Source of the DNA: Janthinobacterium sp. 1_2014MBL_MicDiv
GTDB lineage: Bacteria > Pseudomonadota > Gammaproteobacteria > Burkholderiales > Burkholderiaceae_D
NCBI RefSeq assembly: GCF_001865675.1
Contig: NZ_CP011319.1
Coordinates: 868,001-932,000 of the forward strand
Length of the DNA stretch: 64,000 nt
Direction: 5' to 3'
Part shown: positions 33,609 to 42,576 of the stretch, piece by piece
How the letters are laid out: each line of letters begins with the position of its first letter
Numbering within the stretch: position 1 is the stretch's first letter
Made by a program: the position numbers and the translations under genes
The notes under the pieces: model-generated
Seen by the model: the letters and a program-made list of their open reading frames with translations, nothing else
What the model was told of the DNA's origin: nothing
The model's database searches: none

Positions 33609-35474
33609 ATGCCGCAATACCGCTCCCGCACCACCACCCACGGCCGCAACATGGCTGGCGCCCGCGCCCTGTGGCGCGCCACCGGCATGAAGGACGGTGA
33701 CTTCGACAAGCCGATCATCGCCGTCGTCAACTCGTTTACCCAGTTCGTGCCCGGTCACGTGCACCTGAAGGATCTGGGACAGATGGTGGCGCGCGAGATC
33801 GAGGCGGCCGGCGGCGTGGCCAAGGAATTCAATACCATCGCCGTCGATGACGGCATCGCCATGGGCCACGGCGGCATGCTGTATTCGCTGCCTTCGCGCG
33901 ACCTGATCGCCGACTCCGTCGAATACATGGTCAACGCCCACTGCGCCGACGCCATGGTGTGCATCTCGAACTGCGACAAGATCACGCCGGGCATGCTGAT
34001 GGCGGCCATGCGCATCAACATCCCCGTCGTCTTCATTTCCGGCGGCCCGATGGAAGCGGGCAAGGTCGTCAAGGTGGTCAACGGCACGCAGAAGATCATC
34101 AAGCTGGACCTGGTCGACGCCATGATCAAGGCGGGCGACAGCACTGTCTCCGACGCCGACGTGGCCGAGATCGAGCGTTCGGCCTGCCCGACCTGCGGTT
34201 CGTGCTCCGGCATGTTCACTGCCAATTCGATGAACTGCCTGACCGAGGCGCTGGGCCTGGCCCTGCCCGGCAACGGCACGATCCTGGCCACGCATTCGGA
34301 CCGCCAGCAGCTGTTCCTGCGCGCCGGCCGTCTGATCGTGGAACTGGCCAAGCGCCACTACGAGCAGGACGATTATTCCGTGCTGCCACGCTCGATCGCC
34401 ACCAAGGCCGCTTTTGAAAACGCGATGGCGCTCGACGTCTCGATGGGCGGCTCGACCAATACCGTGCTGCACCTGCTGGCCGCCGCGCACGAGGCGGAAG
34501 TGGAATTCACGATGGCCGACATCGACCGCATCTCGCGCAAGGTGCCGTGCCTGTGCAAGGTGGCGCCGATGACGGACAAATACCATATCGAGGACGTGCA
34601 CCGCGCCGGCGGCATCGTGGGGATTCTGGGCGAGCTGGCGCGCGCCGGCCTGCTCAACACCACTCTGCCGACGATACACGCGCCGACACTGGCCGACGCC
34701 ATCGCGCAAAACGACATCATGTGCACGGACAATCCGGCCGTGCATGAACTGTTCCGCGCCGCGCCGGGCGGCGTGCCGACGCAGACGGCGTTTTCGCAGT
34801 CCGAGCGCTTCGCCGCCGTCGATACGGATCGTTCCACCGGCTGCATCCGCGACAAGGCCCACGCGTATTCGCAGGATGGCGGCCTGGCCGTGTTGTACGG
34901 CAACCTGGCCGAGAAGGGCTGCATCGTCAAGACGGCCGGCGTCGATGAAAGCATCCTGAAATTCTCGGGCAAGGCGCGCGTGTTCGAAAGCCAGGATGCG
35001 GCCGTGGCAGCGATCCTGGAAGACACCGTGCATGAGGGCGACGTCGTCATCATCCGCTACGAAGGCCCGAAAGGCGGCCCCGGCATGCAGGAAATGCTGT
35101 ACCCGACGTCGTACATCAAGTCCAAGGGCCTGGGCAAGGCGTGCGCGCTGTTCACGGACGGGCGCTTCTCGGGCGGTTCCTCGGGCCTGGTGATCGGCCA
35201 CGCGTCGCCGGAAGCGGCCGAAGGGGGCGCCATCGGCCTGGTGGAAGAGGGCGACTTCATCGACATCGACATTCCCGAGCGCAGCATCAACCTGCGCGTC
35301 ACGGATGCGCAGCTGGCCGCGCGCCGCGCCGCCATGGAAGCGAAGGGCGATGCGGCCTGGCTGCCCGTCAACCGCGACCGCTATGTCTCGCAGGCGCTGC
35401 AAGCCTATGCGGCACTGACGACATCGGCCGACCGCGGCGCCGTGCGCGATCTGTCGCAGTTGAAGAAACGTTAA
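33609..35474 (+). CDS. ilvD: Dihydroxy-acid dehydratase
   Basis: A 621-residue Fe-S dehydratase converting 2,3-dihydroxy-isovalerate and its methylvalerate homologue to 2-keto acids, the third step of valine/isoleucine synthesis. The cluster ligand motifs are visible: CISNCDKITPGM (about residue 118) and CPTCGSCSGMFTANSMNC (about 193). The terminal GRFSGGSSGLVIGHASPEAAEGG motif is standard. GGAAGG precedes the ATG at 33609. An upstream in-frame extension to 33495 lies in the regulatory gap and is not used. It stands as a single gene, divergent from a LysR regulator. Confidence 0.97.
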   Translation: MPQYRSRTTTHGRNMAGARALWRATGMKDGDFDKPIIAVVNSFTQFVPGHVHLKDLGQMVAREIEAAGGVAKEFNTIAVDDGIAMGHGGMLYSLPSRDLIADSVEYMVNAHCADAMVCISNCDKITPGMLMAAMRINIPVVFISGGPMEAGKVVKVVNGTQKIIKLDLVDAMIKAGDSTVSDADVAEIERSACPTCGSCSGMFTANSMNCLTEALGLALPGNGTILATHSDRQQLFLRAGRLIVELAKRHYEQDDYSVLPRSIATKAAFENAMALDVSMGGSTNTVLHLLAAAHEAEVEFTMADIDRISRKVPCLCKVAPMTDKYHIEDVHRAGGIVGILGELARAGLLNTTLPTIHAPTLADAIAQNDIMCTDNPAVHELFRAAPGGVPTQTAFSQSERFAAVDTDRSTGCIRDKAHAYSQDGGLAVLYGNLAEKGCIVKTAGVDESILKFSGKARVFESQDAAVAAILEDTVHEGDVVIIRYEGPKGGPGMQEMLYPTSYIKSKGLGKACALFTDGRFSGGSSGLVIGHASPEAAEGGAIGLVEEGDFIDIDIPERSINLRVTDAQLAARRAAMEAKGDAAWLPVNRDRYVSQALQAYAALTTSADRGAVRDLSQLKKR

Positions 35475-35494
35475 TTTGTTGTGCCAGTACGACG

Positions 35495-35524
35495 GCCGGC
35501 CCCGATCCACCGCGCGGGGCCGGC
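35495..35524 (+). terminator. Hairpin downstream of ilvD
   Basis: A perfect 9-bp GC stem GCCGGCCCC / GGGGCCGGC with a 12-base loop, 20 bases after the stop. There is no T-run. Confidence 0.5.
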
Positions 35525-35694
35525 TGCCGTTACATCGCCTTACAAACAACATGGTCAGCGGCGTGCAGATGGGGCAGAATGTGAGTGCCTCCCGACTGCA
35601 TTGCGTTACTACATTGAAACGCTTGATCTGGGCTCGTGGTGCATCTGCGGAAACACAGTAAAATGCCGCAGGAAGTAACTTTGGAGAAAAGACA

Positions 35695-36006
35695 ATGAAA
35701 CGTTTTATGTTGGTGAGTGTATTGGCCGTCTCGGCCCTGGCATCGCAAGCAGCGTTGGCCAATCCGGACCTGGCGAAAGCCAAGAATTGCATGGCGTGCC
35801 ACGCCGTGAGCACGAAACTGGTGGGTCCCGCGTTCAAGGACGTGGCTGCCAAATACGCCGGTCAGAAAGACGCGGAAGCCAAGCTCGTGGCGAAAGTCAT
35901 GAAGGGCGGTTCCGGCACCTGGGGCGCGATCCCGATGCCAGCCAACCCGCAAGTGAGCGATGCGGAAGCCCACACCCTGATCAAATGGGTGCTGGCGCAG
36001 AAATAA
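35695..36006 (+). CDS. Periplasmic class I cytochrome c
   Basis: A 103-residue protein with a signal peptide (about 1-22, cut after ALA) and a single heme-binding motif CMACH (about residues 32-36). The distal Met ligand is probably in WGAIPMPANPQ (about 79). Size and the GTWGAIPMPANPQVSDAEAHTLIKWVL C-terminus match cytochrome c551/c8-type electron carriers of the periplasm. TGGAGA precedes the ATG. It is followed by a strong terminator, so it is a single-gene unit. The partner oxidase or reductase is not in the window. Confidence 0.93.
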   Translation: MKRFMLVSVLAVSALASQAALANPDLAKAKNCMACHAVSTKLVGPAFKDVAAKYAGQKDAEAKLVAKVMKGGSGTWGAIPMPANPQVSDAEAHTLIKWVLAQK

Positions 36007-36027
36007 TCTGTGCCGCTCTACCCGATA

Positions 36028-37038
36028 TCAGCGCGCCGGCAATCCCGGCGCGTTTTTTTTGCCTGCCGCCTTCAAGTTGCCCATGCCTTCCAGCGTCGCC
36101 CTGACCGCCTCGGCCAGCGGCGTATGCGCTTCCTGGCCCAGCACGGCCAGCAGGCGCGCATTGTCCATCTGCAGCGGCGTTTGCCATAAATAGCGCATCT
36201 CGCGCATTTCGCGCAGGGTCGCCACGAATGGCGATGCCAGGGTCACCAGCCACCAGGGAAAACGCCAGATGGCGGGCGCAGCTCCCGTCGCCTGCTCCAC
36301 CACGCGGGCAATCGCCGCCGTCATTTGCCGGCCATCGTGGTCCCGGTGTCCGGCCATGTGAAAGCGCGCAAACGCGGGCAGGGTGTCGCGCATGGCCAGC
36401 AGCTGCAGCATCGTGCGCGCCACGTCGGGCAGGTAGGACCACTGGTGGCCGATGCCCGGCGCGCCCGGATACAGCACCGTGCGCACGGGCTGGCCCGGTT
36501 TCACGAGGCCTTGCGAAAACCAGTTGTTGCCGGCGCGGGGGCCGAAAAAATCGCCCGCGCGCACGATCAGCACGCGCGCGCCCTGCGTGCTGGCTGCCTC
36601 CAGCCGCGCCTCCAGTTCCACGCGGATGGCGCCCTTGCGCGTGCGCGGGTGCTGCGGCGCGTCTTCCGCCAGTAATTCCCCCGTTGCCGGAAAGGCGTCG
36701 GGGCCAAAGTTATACACGGTGCCGGGCAATACGATGGTGGCGTTTTCGGCAATCGCCGCGGCGATCGTGTTGTCGAGCATGGGCAGTACCAGCTGGCCCC
36801 AGTGCCGGTAGCCGGGCGGATTGACGGCATGCACGATGACGGCGCAGCCTTTCGCTGCCGCCAGCACGTCCGCGCGCGACAGGGCGTCGCCGCGCAGCCA
36901 TTCGATGGCGTCGCCGCGTGGCGACGGCGTCTCGCCCCGCGCCAGGGCGCGCACCTGCCAGCCTGCGCCCACCAGCTGGCGCACCATCTCGCCGCCGATG
37001 CCGCCCGTGGCGCCCAGTACCAATGCCGTCTTGTCCAT
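36028..37038 (-). CDS. NAD(P)-dependent epimerase/dehydratase-type protein
   Basis: A 336-residue Rossmann-fold protein of the extended SDR class. The dinucleotide motif GATGGIGGEMVRQL (about 9-22) is at the N-terminus, and VLPGTVYNFGPDAFPATGEL is the usual substrate-loop region. The catalytic YxxxK is not obvious: the expected area reads TRKGAIRVELEARL, so it may be an atypical NAD-binding reductase. It is divergent from a LysR gene (87-bp gap), which probably controls it. The last codons contain the terminator hairpin of the convergent cytochrome gene. Confidence 0.82.
   Translation of the reverse strand: MDKTALVLGATGGIGGEMVRQLVGAGWQVRALARGETPSPRGDAIEWLRGDALSRADVLAAAKGCAVIVHAVNPPGYRHWGQLVLPMLDNTIAAAIAENATIVLPGTVYNFGPDAFPATGELLAEDAPQHPRTRKGAIRVELEARLEAASTQGARVLIVRAGDFFGPRAGNNWFSQGLVKPGQPVRTVLYPGAPGIGHQWSYLPDVARTMLQLLAMRDTLPAFARFHMAGHRDHDGRQMTAAIARVVEQATGAAPAIWRFPWWLVTLASPFVATLREMREMRYLWQTPLQMDNARLLAVLGQEAHTPLAEAVRATLEGMGNLKAAGKKNAPGLPAR
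36032..36060 (+). terminator. Intrinsic terminator of the cytochrome c gene
   Basis: An 8-bp stem CGCGCCGG / CCGGCGCG followed by eight T on the plus strand. It lies inside the 3' coding end of the convergent epimerase gene. Confidence 0.88.
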
Positions 37039-37125
37039 GCTGTCCTCCTTGTGGTTGATGGCGTCAGTATCTGCCGCGCAGGGCTAATTGGGAATTGACG
37101 AGCATCGCTGACAGGCTATACATTT

Positions 37126-38049
37126 ATGTATGACAAAACTTCATCCATGAATCCGGCGATCGCCTGGGAATACTACCGCTCGCTGCTGGCCGTGCTCAGC
37201 CATGGTTCGCTGTCGGGTGCCGCGCGGGCGCTGGCCATCACGCAGCCCACGGTCGGCCGGCATATCGGCGCGCTCGAGCAGGCGCTGGGCGTGACCCTGT
37301 TCACCCGTTCCCAGACAGGCTTGCTGCCCACGGAAGTGGCGCTGGCCCTGCGCCCGCATGCGGAAGCGATGGCGCAGACGGCCGCCCTGATGGAGCGCGC
37401 CGCCAGCAGCCAGGGGCAGGGCGTGGCCGGCGTCGTGCGCATCTCGGCCAGCGAGGTGGTGGGCGTGGAAGTCTTACCGCCGATACTGGCCCGCTTGCGC
37501 GAGCGCCATCCGGGCCTGACCGTGGAACTGGTGTTGAGTAACAAGGTGCAGGATTTGCTGCGCCGCGAGGCCGATATCGCCGTGCGCATGGTGCGGCCGC
37601 GCCAGGAACAGCTGCTGGCGCGCAAGGTGGGCGATATCGAACTGGGCTTGCATGCGCACGCGGACTACCTGGCGCGCCGCGGCGCGCCGCTGGACCTGGC
37701 TGACCTGGCGCGCCATGCCGTCATCGGCTACGACGAGGCAAGCCCTTTCGTGCGCAATGCGGGCGCCGTGTTCAAGGATTTTTCACGCGAGCATTTTGCC
37801 TGGCGCTGCGACAGCGACCTGGCGCAGCTGGCCCTGATACGCGCGGGCGCCGGCATCGGCGTGTGCCAGGCGGGACTGGCGGCGCGCGATCCCGCCTTGC
37901 GGCGCGTGTTGCCGCAGGCGTTTGCGCTGCCGATGGAGACGTGGGTGACCATGCATGAAGACTTGCGCGGCAGCCTGCGCTGCCGCGCCACCTTCGACGC
38001 GCTGGTCGAAGGCTTGCTCGCTTACGTGGCGGAACAGCCGCTTACTTGA
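37126..38049 (+). CDS. LysR-family regulator divergent from the epimerase gene
   Basis: A 307-residue regulator. The winged helix (WEYYRSLLAVLSHGSLSGAARALAITQPTVGRHIGALEQALGVTLFTRS) and effector domain (about 90-290) are standard for the LysR group that controls a divergently placed oxidoreductase. The ATG at 37126 or the one at 37147 could be used; neither has a good ribosome site. The 3' end overlaps the convergent amino-acid-binding protein gene by 8 bp. Confidence 0.87.
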   Translation: MYDKTSSMNPAIAWEYYRSLLAVLSHGSLSGAARALAITQPTVGRHIGALEQALGVTLFTRSQTGLLPTEVALALRPHAEAMAQTAALMERAASSQGQGVAGVVRISASEVVGVEVLPPILARLRERHPGLTVELVLSNKVQDLLRREADIAVRMVRPRQEQLLARKVGDIELGLHAHADYLARRGAPLDLADLARHAVIGYDEASPFVRNAGAVFKDFSREHFAWRCDSDLAQLALIRAGAGIGVCQAGLAARDPALRRVLPQAFALPMETWVTMHEDLRGSLRCRATFDALVEGLLAYVAEQPLT

Positions 38050-39184
38050 CTACTTCCATCTTGGTTTTCTTGCCATCGCGATATGTAAACAAGGTCAGCG
38101 CGCCATCCTTGATGTCACCGTTGGCGTCAAACGCAATCGGCCCCGTCACGCCCTGGTACTTGACCTTGGCCAGGAAGGGCAGATAGACGGACGGTTTCGA
38201 CGACTTCGCGTCGGCCATGGCGGTCGCCATGGTCATCACGGCATCGTACACATACGGCGCGTACAGCTGCACTTCCATATTGTATTTCTGCTTGTAGCGG
38301 GCGCGGAAATCGTCCATGCCTTTTTGCTGCTCGCCCGTCACGCCGCCCGCTTCCGCGCAGGTGACCATGTTTTCGCCGACGGCGTCGCCCGCCAGTTTGC
38401 CCAGCGGCTCCGTGCACAGGCCGTCGCCGCCCATGAACTTGGCCTTGATGCCCAGCGCCTTCATCTGGCGCAGCATGGGGCCGCCCACGGAATCCATGCC
38501 GCCGAAGAAGATCAGGTCCGGGTTCTTGGATTTGATGCTGGTGAGAATGGCGTTGAAGTCGGTCGCATTGGCATTGGTAAACTCCTTGCCGACGATTTGC
38601 ACGCCGGGCAAGGCTTTCTTCGCCCCTTTGACGAACTGTTCCGCCACGCCCTGGCCGTAGGCCGTGCGGTCGTCGATGACGGCGATTTTCTTTGCTTGCA
38701 GCTTGCCCACGGCATACGCGCCCAGGGTGCCGCCCAGCTTGTTGTCATTGGCGACCACGCGGAAGGCCGTATTGAACTTTTGCTGCGTGTAGGTGGGGTT
38801 GGTGGCGGCCGGCGAAATCTGCGGAATGCCGGCATTGAAGTAAATGCGCGAGGCGGGTATCGTCGTGCCGGAATTCAGGTGGCCGACCACGCCGTTGACC
38901 TTGGCGTCGACCAGCTTTTGCGCCACGGCCGTGCCCTGCTTCGGATCGGCTGCGTCATCTTCGGGAACCAACACGAACTTGACGGCTTTGCCGTCGATCT
39001 TGAAGCCTTTGGCGTTCAAGTCCTCGATGGCCATCTTGGCCGCGTTTTCATTATCCTTGCCCAGGTGGGAGCTGGCGCCAGAGACCGGGGCGACGTGGCC
39101 TATCTTGATGATTTCCTGCGCGCCCGCATGGCCGGCAAAGGCAAGGGCGACGGCGAGTGGAAGGACTTTGGTCTTGAGCAGCAT
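38042..39184 (-). CDS. Branched-chain amino-acid ABC transporter, substrate-binding protein (LivJ/LivK-like)
   Basis: A 380-residue periplasmic binding protein, type I fold, with signal peptide (about 1-20, LPLAVALAFAGHAGAQ). The ligand-binding N-lobe has IKIGHVAPVSGASSHLGKDNENAAKMAIEDLN, and the hinge region VGHLNSGTTIPASRIYFNAGIPQISPAATNP is the classic Leu/Ile/Val-binding motif with the Ser/Thr that grip the amino-acid carboxylate. The start at 39184 has GGAGA six bases upstream; an ATG at 39190 is too close to it. No permease or ATPase gene is adjacent, so it serves a transporter encoded elsewhere. Confidence 0.93.
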   Translation of the reverse strand: MLLKTKVLPLAVALAFAGHAGAQEIIKIGHVAPVSGASSHLGKDNENAAKMAIEDLNAKGFKIDGKAVKFVLVPEDDAADPKQGTAVAQKLVDAKVNGVVGHLNSGTTIPASRIYFNAGIPQISPAATNPTYTQQKFNTAFRVVANDNKLGGTLGAYAVGKLQAKKIAVIDDRTAYGQGVAEQFVKGAKKALPGVQIVGKEFTNANATDFNAILTSIKSKNPDLIFFGGMDSVGGPMLRQMKALGIKAKFMGGDGLCTEPLGKLAGDAVGENMVTCAEAGGVTGEQQKGMDDFRARYKQKYNMEVQLYAPYVYDAVMTMATAMADAKSSKPSVYLPFLAKVKYQGVTGPIAFDANGDIKDGALTLFTYRDGKKTKMEVVK

Positions 39185-39529
39185 AAACATTCTCCAATGG
39201 ATAAAGATACGGCGGCGTCTCGTGAAAACCGCTTCGATGGCGGTACGTGTGAAGAAAGGTACAACAAAAAACAGGCCGCGCAAAGCCGCTTTTCGGGCTT
39301 TTTACATTTTGTCGTAACAATCACCAAAGTGAGGCGCGATGCACCGATTTCGCTGGCGCGAGCGCACCAAAGAGTGGCGTTGGAAGGAAGATGGGTGTAG
39401 GAGAAGGTGGCCCCCAAAGGCCCGGAAACTGGCCATGCCTGACAAAAGCGCCGCGAGCGGACGAAAGGAGGCAAGAAGCGCAACCGTACGCAAGGACGGG
39501 GCGCCGCGCCGCAGGTTTTGGCGGGAGTC
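39185..39529. other. Gap of 345 bp with no gene
   Basis: I see no credible coding sequence. On the plus strand AAAGCC (39282-39287) can pair with GGCTTT (39296-39301) and is followed by TTTT, a small terminator-like hairpin with nothing obvious to terminate. TTGT-TACG-ACAA nearby is a short inverted repeat. The promoter of the binding-protein gene must be here, but no clear -35/-10 stands out. Confidence 0.5.
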
Positions 39530-39916
39530 CTAGGGCGCAGGTGGGTGCAGATGTCCCAGCTCATGGCTGACGGCATGCGCCACGATCTGTTCCAGCGATT
39601 GCTGCAAGTCTTCGCGCAGGGCGCCGCGCATGCCGATCAGGGCATTTTGCAGCGCCGTCTGCAAGACGTGGGCGATGCGCTCTTCGAGCAGATGATCGAT
39701 CTTGCCCTGGACTTGATGCAAGATGCGCTGCGTTAGGCGCTGTTCGATGGCGTCCCAGTCGGGCTGCGCCAAGCTGGGCGGCAACGCCGGTGGCGCTTCC
39801 GCGACGACGGCCACAGCCGGCGCCGGCGCTGCTGGCGGTGGCGGCGCCGGCACTTCCGGCCCCAGCAGCACTTCCGTCAGCAGGGGGATGCCCTGGTCGA
39901 ATGGCGGCCGGTTCAT
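39530..39916 (-). CDS. Pro/Ala-rich protein of unknown function, coupled to holC
   Basis: A 128-residue protein I do not recognise. A short N-terminal motif (PPFDQGIPLLTEVLLGPE) is followed by a Pro/Ala linker (about 24-48) and a long amphipathic helix (WDAIEQRLTQRILHQVQGKIDHLLEERIAHVLQTALQNALIGM). It ends HAVSHELGHLHPPAP; the HELGH looks like a zinc motif but is in a helix at the extreme C-terminus of a tiny protein, so it is probably not a protease. Its ATG overlaps the holC stop (ATGA), implying coupled translation. Confidence 0.75.
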   Translation of the reverse strand: MNRPPFDQGIPLLTEVLLGPEVPAPPPPAAPAPAVAVVAEAPPALPPSLAQPDWDAIEQRLTQRILHQVQGKIDHLLEERIAHVLQTALQNALIGMRGALREDLQQSLEQIVAHAVSHELGHLHPPAP

Positions 39917-40338
39917 GTCTTGCCCGCCACGAAGTGCGTCGGTTGCACGTCTTGCTGGCGATAGTGGAGGAAGCGCTGGCGGCCCGCCTGCGCATCCTGT
40001 TCGTCGGAAGACACGATCTCGAAGACGCGCTGGAACTGCGCATAGTTGGCGGGCGGCAGCTGCGACAGGTTGACGAGGATGTCGTGATGCGGCAGCTCGG
40101 CCGCCTCGTCATCGGTCAGGATGATGGGTGTCTGCGGCGCCAGCGGATCGCCGGCCAGCACGTGGGGCAGGAAATCCGTGGCGGAAAACGTCCACATGGC
40201 CGTGTTCAAGGCGTCGAGCTGGGCGCCATCGGCCGCCAGCACGACCACCTTGTTGCCGGCCATATAGGCCTTGCGCGCCAGGCGGCAGGCATAGGCCAGC
40301 TTGTCCGGCACGTTGCTGTGAAAATCGACGCGGCTCAT
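39913..40338 (-). CDS. holC: DNA polymerase III subunit chi
   Basis: A 141-residue clamp-loader accessory protein that links the replisome to SSB. It shows VDFHSNVPDKLAYACRLARKAYMAGNKVVVLA, LDALNTAMWTFSATDFLPHV and PIILTDDEAAELPHHDILVNLS, the normal HolC layout. The start at 40338 lies 9 bp downstream of the prlC stop. It is in an apparent prlC-holC-unknown transcription unit on the minus strand. Confidence 0.92.
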   Translation of the reverse strand: MSRVDFHSNVPDKLAYACRLARKAYMAGNKVVVLAADGAQLDALNTAMWTFSATDFLPHVLAGDPLAPQTPIILTDDEAAELPHHDILVNLSQLPPANYAQFQRVFEIVSSDEQDAQAGRQRFLHYRQQDVQPTHFVAGKT

Positions 40339-40346
40339 GGCGTGGC

Positions 40347-42422
40347 TCAGGCTGCCATGCCGCTGTGGCGCAGCAGGGCGTCGATCGAAGGTTCGCGGCC
40401 GCGGAAGGCCGTGAACGATGCCAGCGCCGGACGCGAGCCGCCGACGGCCAGGATTTCCTGCTGGAAGCGCTTGCCCGTTTCCGCGGAAACCACGCCGCCC
40501 GTCAGGGCCGCCGCCTCCTCGAAGGCCGCATAGGCGTCGGCGGACAGCACTTCCGCCCATTTGTAGCTGTAGTAGCCTGCCGCATAGCCGCCGGCGAAGA
40601 TGTGGCCGAACGCGTTCTGGAAGCGGTTGTAGGCGGGCGGGATCAGCACGGCGAACTTGCGGCGCACCGTGTCGATCACGTCTTGCACGCTTTGCGTGCC
40701 GAACGGGTTGTAATCGTAGTGCAAGTGCATATCGTGCAGCGAGAATTCCACGTGGCGCAGGGTCTGCATGCCGGACTGGAAGTTTTTCGCCGCCAGCATC
40801 TTGTCGTACAGGGCGCGCGGCAACGGCGCGCCCGTCGTCACGTGGGCAGTCATGTGCTGCAGCACATCCCATTCCCAGCAGAAGTTTTCCATGAATTGCG
40901 ACGGCAGTTCCACGGCATCCCATTCCACCCCGGCAATGCCCGACACGCTGATCTCATCCACCTGCGTCAGCATGTGGTGCAAGCCGTGGCCGAATTCGTG
41001 GAAGAGGGTGATGACTTCATCGTGCGTAAACAGCGATGGCTGCAGTTGGCCGTCGATCAAGGCTGGTTCCGTGAAGTTGCAGGTCAGATAAGCGACGGGC
41101 GTTTGCAGCTTGCCGTTGTGCAGGCGGCGTCCGCGCGCGTCGTCCATCCATGCGCCGCCACCCTTGCCGGCGCGCGCATACAGGTCCAGGTAGAACTGGC
41201 CCACCAGTTCGCCGTCGCGTTCGATGCGGTAGAAGCGCACGGACGGGTGCCAGGTGCTGGCCGTATCCGGCACGATATGCACGGAGAACAAGGTCTGCAC
41301 GAGGCGGAACAGGCCATCGACGACCTGGTGTTCAGGGAAATACTGTTTTACTTCCTGTGCCGAGAACGCATAGCGGCGCTCCTGCAGCTTTTCCGAGGCG
41401 TAAGGTACGTCCCACGCTTCCAGGGTATCGAGGCCCAGCTCGTCTTTCGCGAACGTGCGCAGCTCGGCCAGGTCCTGTTCCGCGTACGGACGCGCGCGGC
41501 GGGCCAGGTCTTCCAGGAAGGCAATGACCTGTTCCGGGCTCTGCGCCATCTTCGGCACCAGCGACACTTCGGCGAAGTTTTTATAACCGAGCATCTTGGC
41601 TTCTTCGTCGCGCAACTTCAGCAAAGTGACGATATTCTGTCCATTATCCCATTCGTCTTTCCGGCTGAAGCCATCACCGAGTTCCGATGCCTTGGTGACG
41701 TTGGCGCGGTAGATCGTTTCGCGCAGGCTGCGCCGGTCGGCAAATTGCAGGATCGGGTAGAACGAGGGGAAGTGCAGGGTGAACTGGTAGCCGTCCTTGC
41801 CATCCTTCGCGGCGGCCGTGCGGGCCGCCTGCTTCACGTCGTCGGGCACGCCGGCCAGCTCCAGCTCGTCGCTTACCAGCAGCTTGTAGTCATTGGTGGC
41901 GTCGAGGACGTTTTCGGAAAAGCGCGTGGAAACGGCGGCGTGCTCTTCCTGGATGGCGCCGAAGCGCTCTTTTTTCTCTTCCGGCAGCTCGGCGCCGCCC
42001 AGGCGGAAGCCGCGGATCGCGTGTTCGACGATGGTCTTGCGCGCCGGCGACAGGGTCGCGAACTCGGCGCTGTCCTGCAATTGCTTGAATTTGGCGAACA
42101 GCGCCTCGTTCTGGCCCAGTTCGGTCCAGAATTCCGTCACCTTCGGCTGACTTTCATTGAAGGCGGCGCGCAATTCGGGCGTATCTACAACATTGCTCAG
42201 GTGGCTGACGATGCCCCAGGCGCGGCCCAGGGTCTCGCTGATCTCATCTTGCGGTGCAACAAAACTATCCCAGCTGACGGCCGTCTCCGGTGCCGCCAAG
42301 TGCGCCACGGTGGCGCGCGCCTTGGCCAGCAGGGTGTCGATGGCCGGTGCAACGTGCTCGGCGGTAATCGCATCGAAGCGTGGCAGTCCGGAGAAGTCCA
42401 GCAAGGGGTTGTCGGTTGTCAT
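40347..42422 (-). CDS. prlC: Oligopeptidase A (M3 metallopeptidase)
   Basis: A 691-residue cytoplasmic zinc peptidase that degrades short peptides, including cleaved signal peptides. The zinc motif HEFGHGLHH (about residue 474) and the third ligand region (GVEWDAVELPSQFMENF, Glu about 500) are intact. The C-terminal YNRFQNAFGHIFAGGYAAGYYSYKWAEVLSADAY stretch is characteristic of M3A. Length is as expected. It is the first gene of a unit continuing with holC. Confidence 0.95.
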   Translation of the reverse strand: MTTDNPLLDFSGLPRFDAITAEHVAPAIDTLLAKARATVAHLAAPETAVSWDSFVAPQDEISETLGRAWGIVSHLSNVVDTPELRAAFNESQPKVTEFWTELGQNEALFAKFKQLQDSAEFATLSPARKTIVEHAIRGFRLGGAELPEEKKERFGAIQEEHAAVSTRFSENVLDATNDYKLLVSDELELAGVPDDVKQAARTAAAKDGKDGYQFTLHFPSFYPILQFADRRSLRETIYRANVTKASELGDGFSRKDEWDNGQNIVTLLKLRDEEAKMLGYKNFAEVSLVPKMAQSPEQVIAFLEDLARRARPYAEQDLAELRTFAKDELGLDTLEAWDVPYASEKLQERRYAFSAQEVKQYFPEHQVVDGLFRLVQTLFSVHIVPDTASTWHPSVRFYRIERDGELVGQFYLDLYARAGKGGGAWMDDARGRRLHNGKLQTPVAYLTCNFTEPALIDGQLQPSLFTHDEVITLFHEFGHGLHHMLTQVDEISVSGIAGVEWDAVELPSQFMENFCWEWDVLQHMTAHVTTGAPLPRALYDKMLAAKNFQSGMQTLRHVEFSLHDMHLHYDYNPFGTQSVQDVIDTVRRKFAVLIPPAYNRFQNAFGHIFAGGYAAGYYSYKWAEVLSADAYAAFEEAAALTGGVVSAETGKRFQQEILAVGGSRPALASFTAFRGREPSIDALLRHSGMAA

Positions 42423-42576
42423 CAGCTAATCCTGTATATATATCTTCAGGCGGCAACGCCGCCTGGATTCTAGAACACCTGAAAAATGTTCAGGCCATGC
42501 GCGGCGCCGAAAGCAGTACGAATAGTACGGCGAGGCACGGCAACACGGCCATGGACATTTTCCCGGGTGCGCCTCT

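Noticed and set aside
33585..35852. 755-codon open frame antisense to ilvD and the gap beyond
   Set aside because: The protein is compositionally biased and ilvD on the other strand is unambiguous.
39282..39303. Small hairpin in the livK-upstream gap as a confident terminator
   Set aside because: Only 6 bp of stem and no transcript to end; kept as a remark within the gap description.
39530..39580. HELGH motif as a zinc protease site
   Set aside because: It sits in the last 12 residues of a small helical protein with no room for a catalytic fold.
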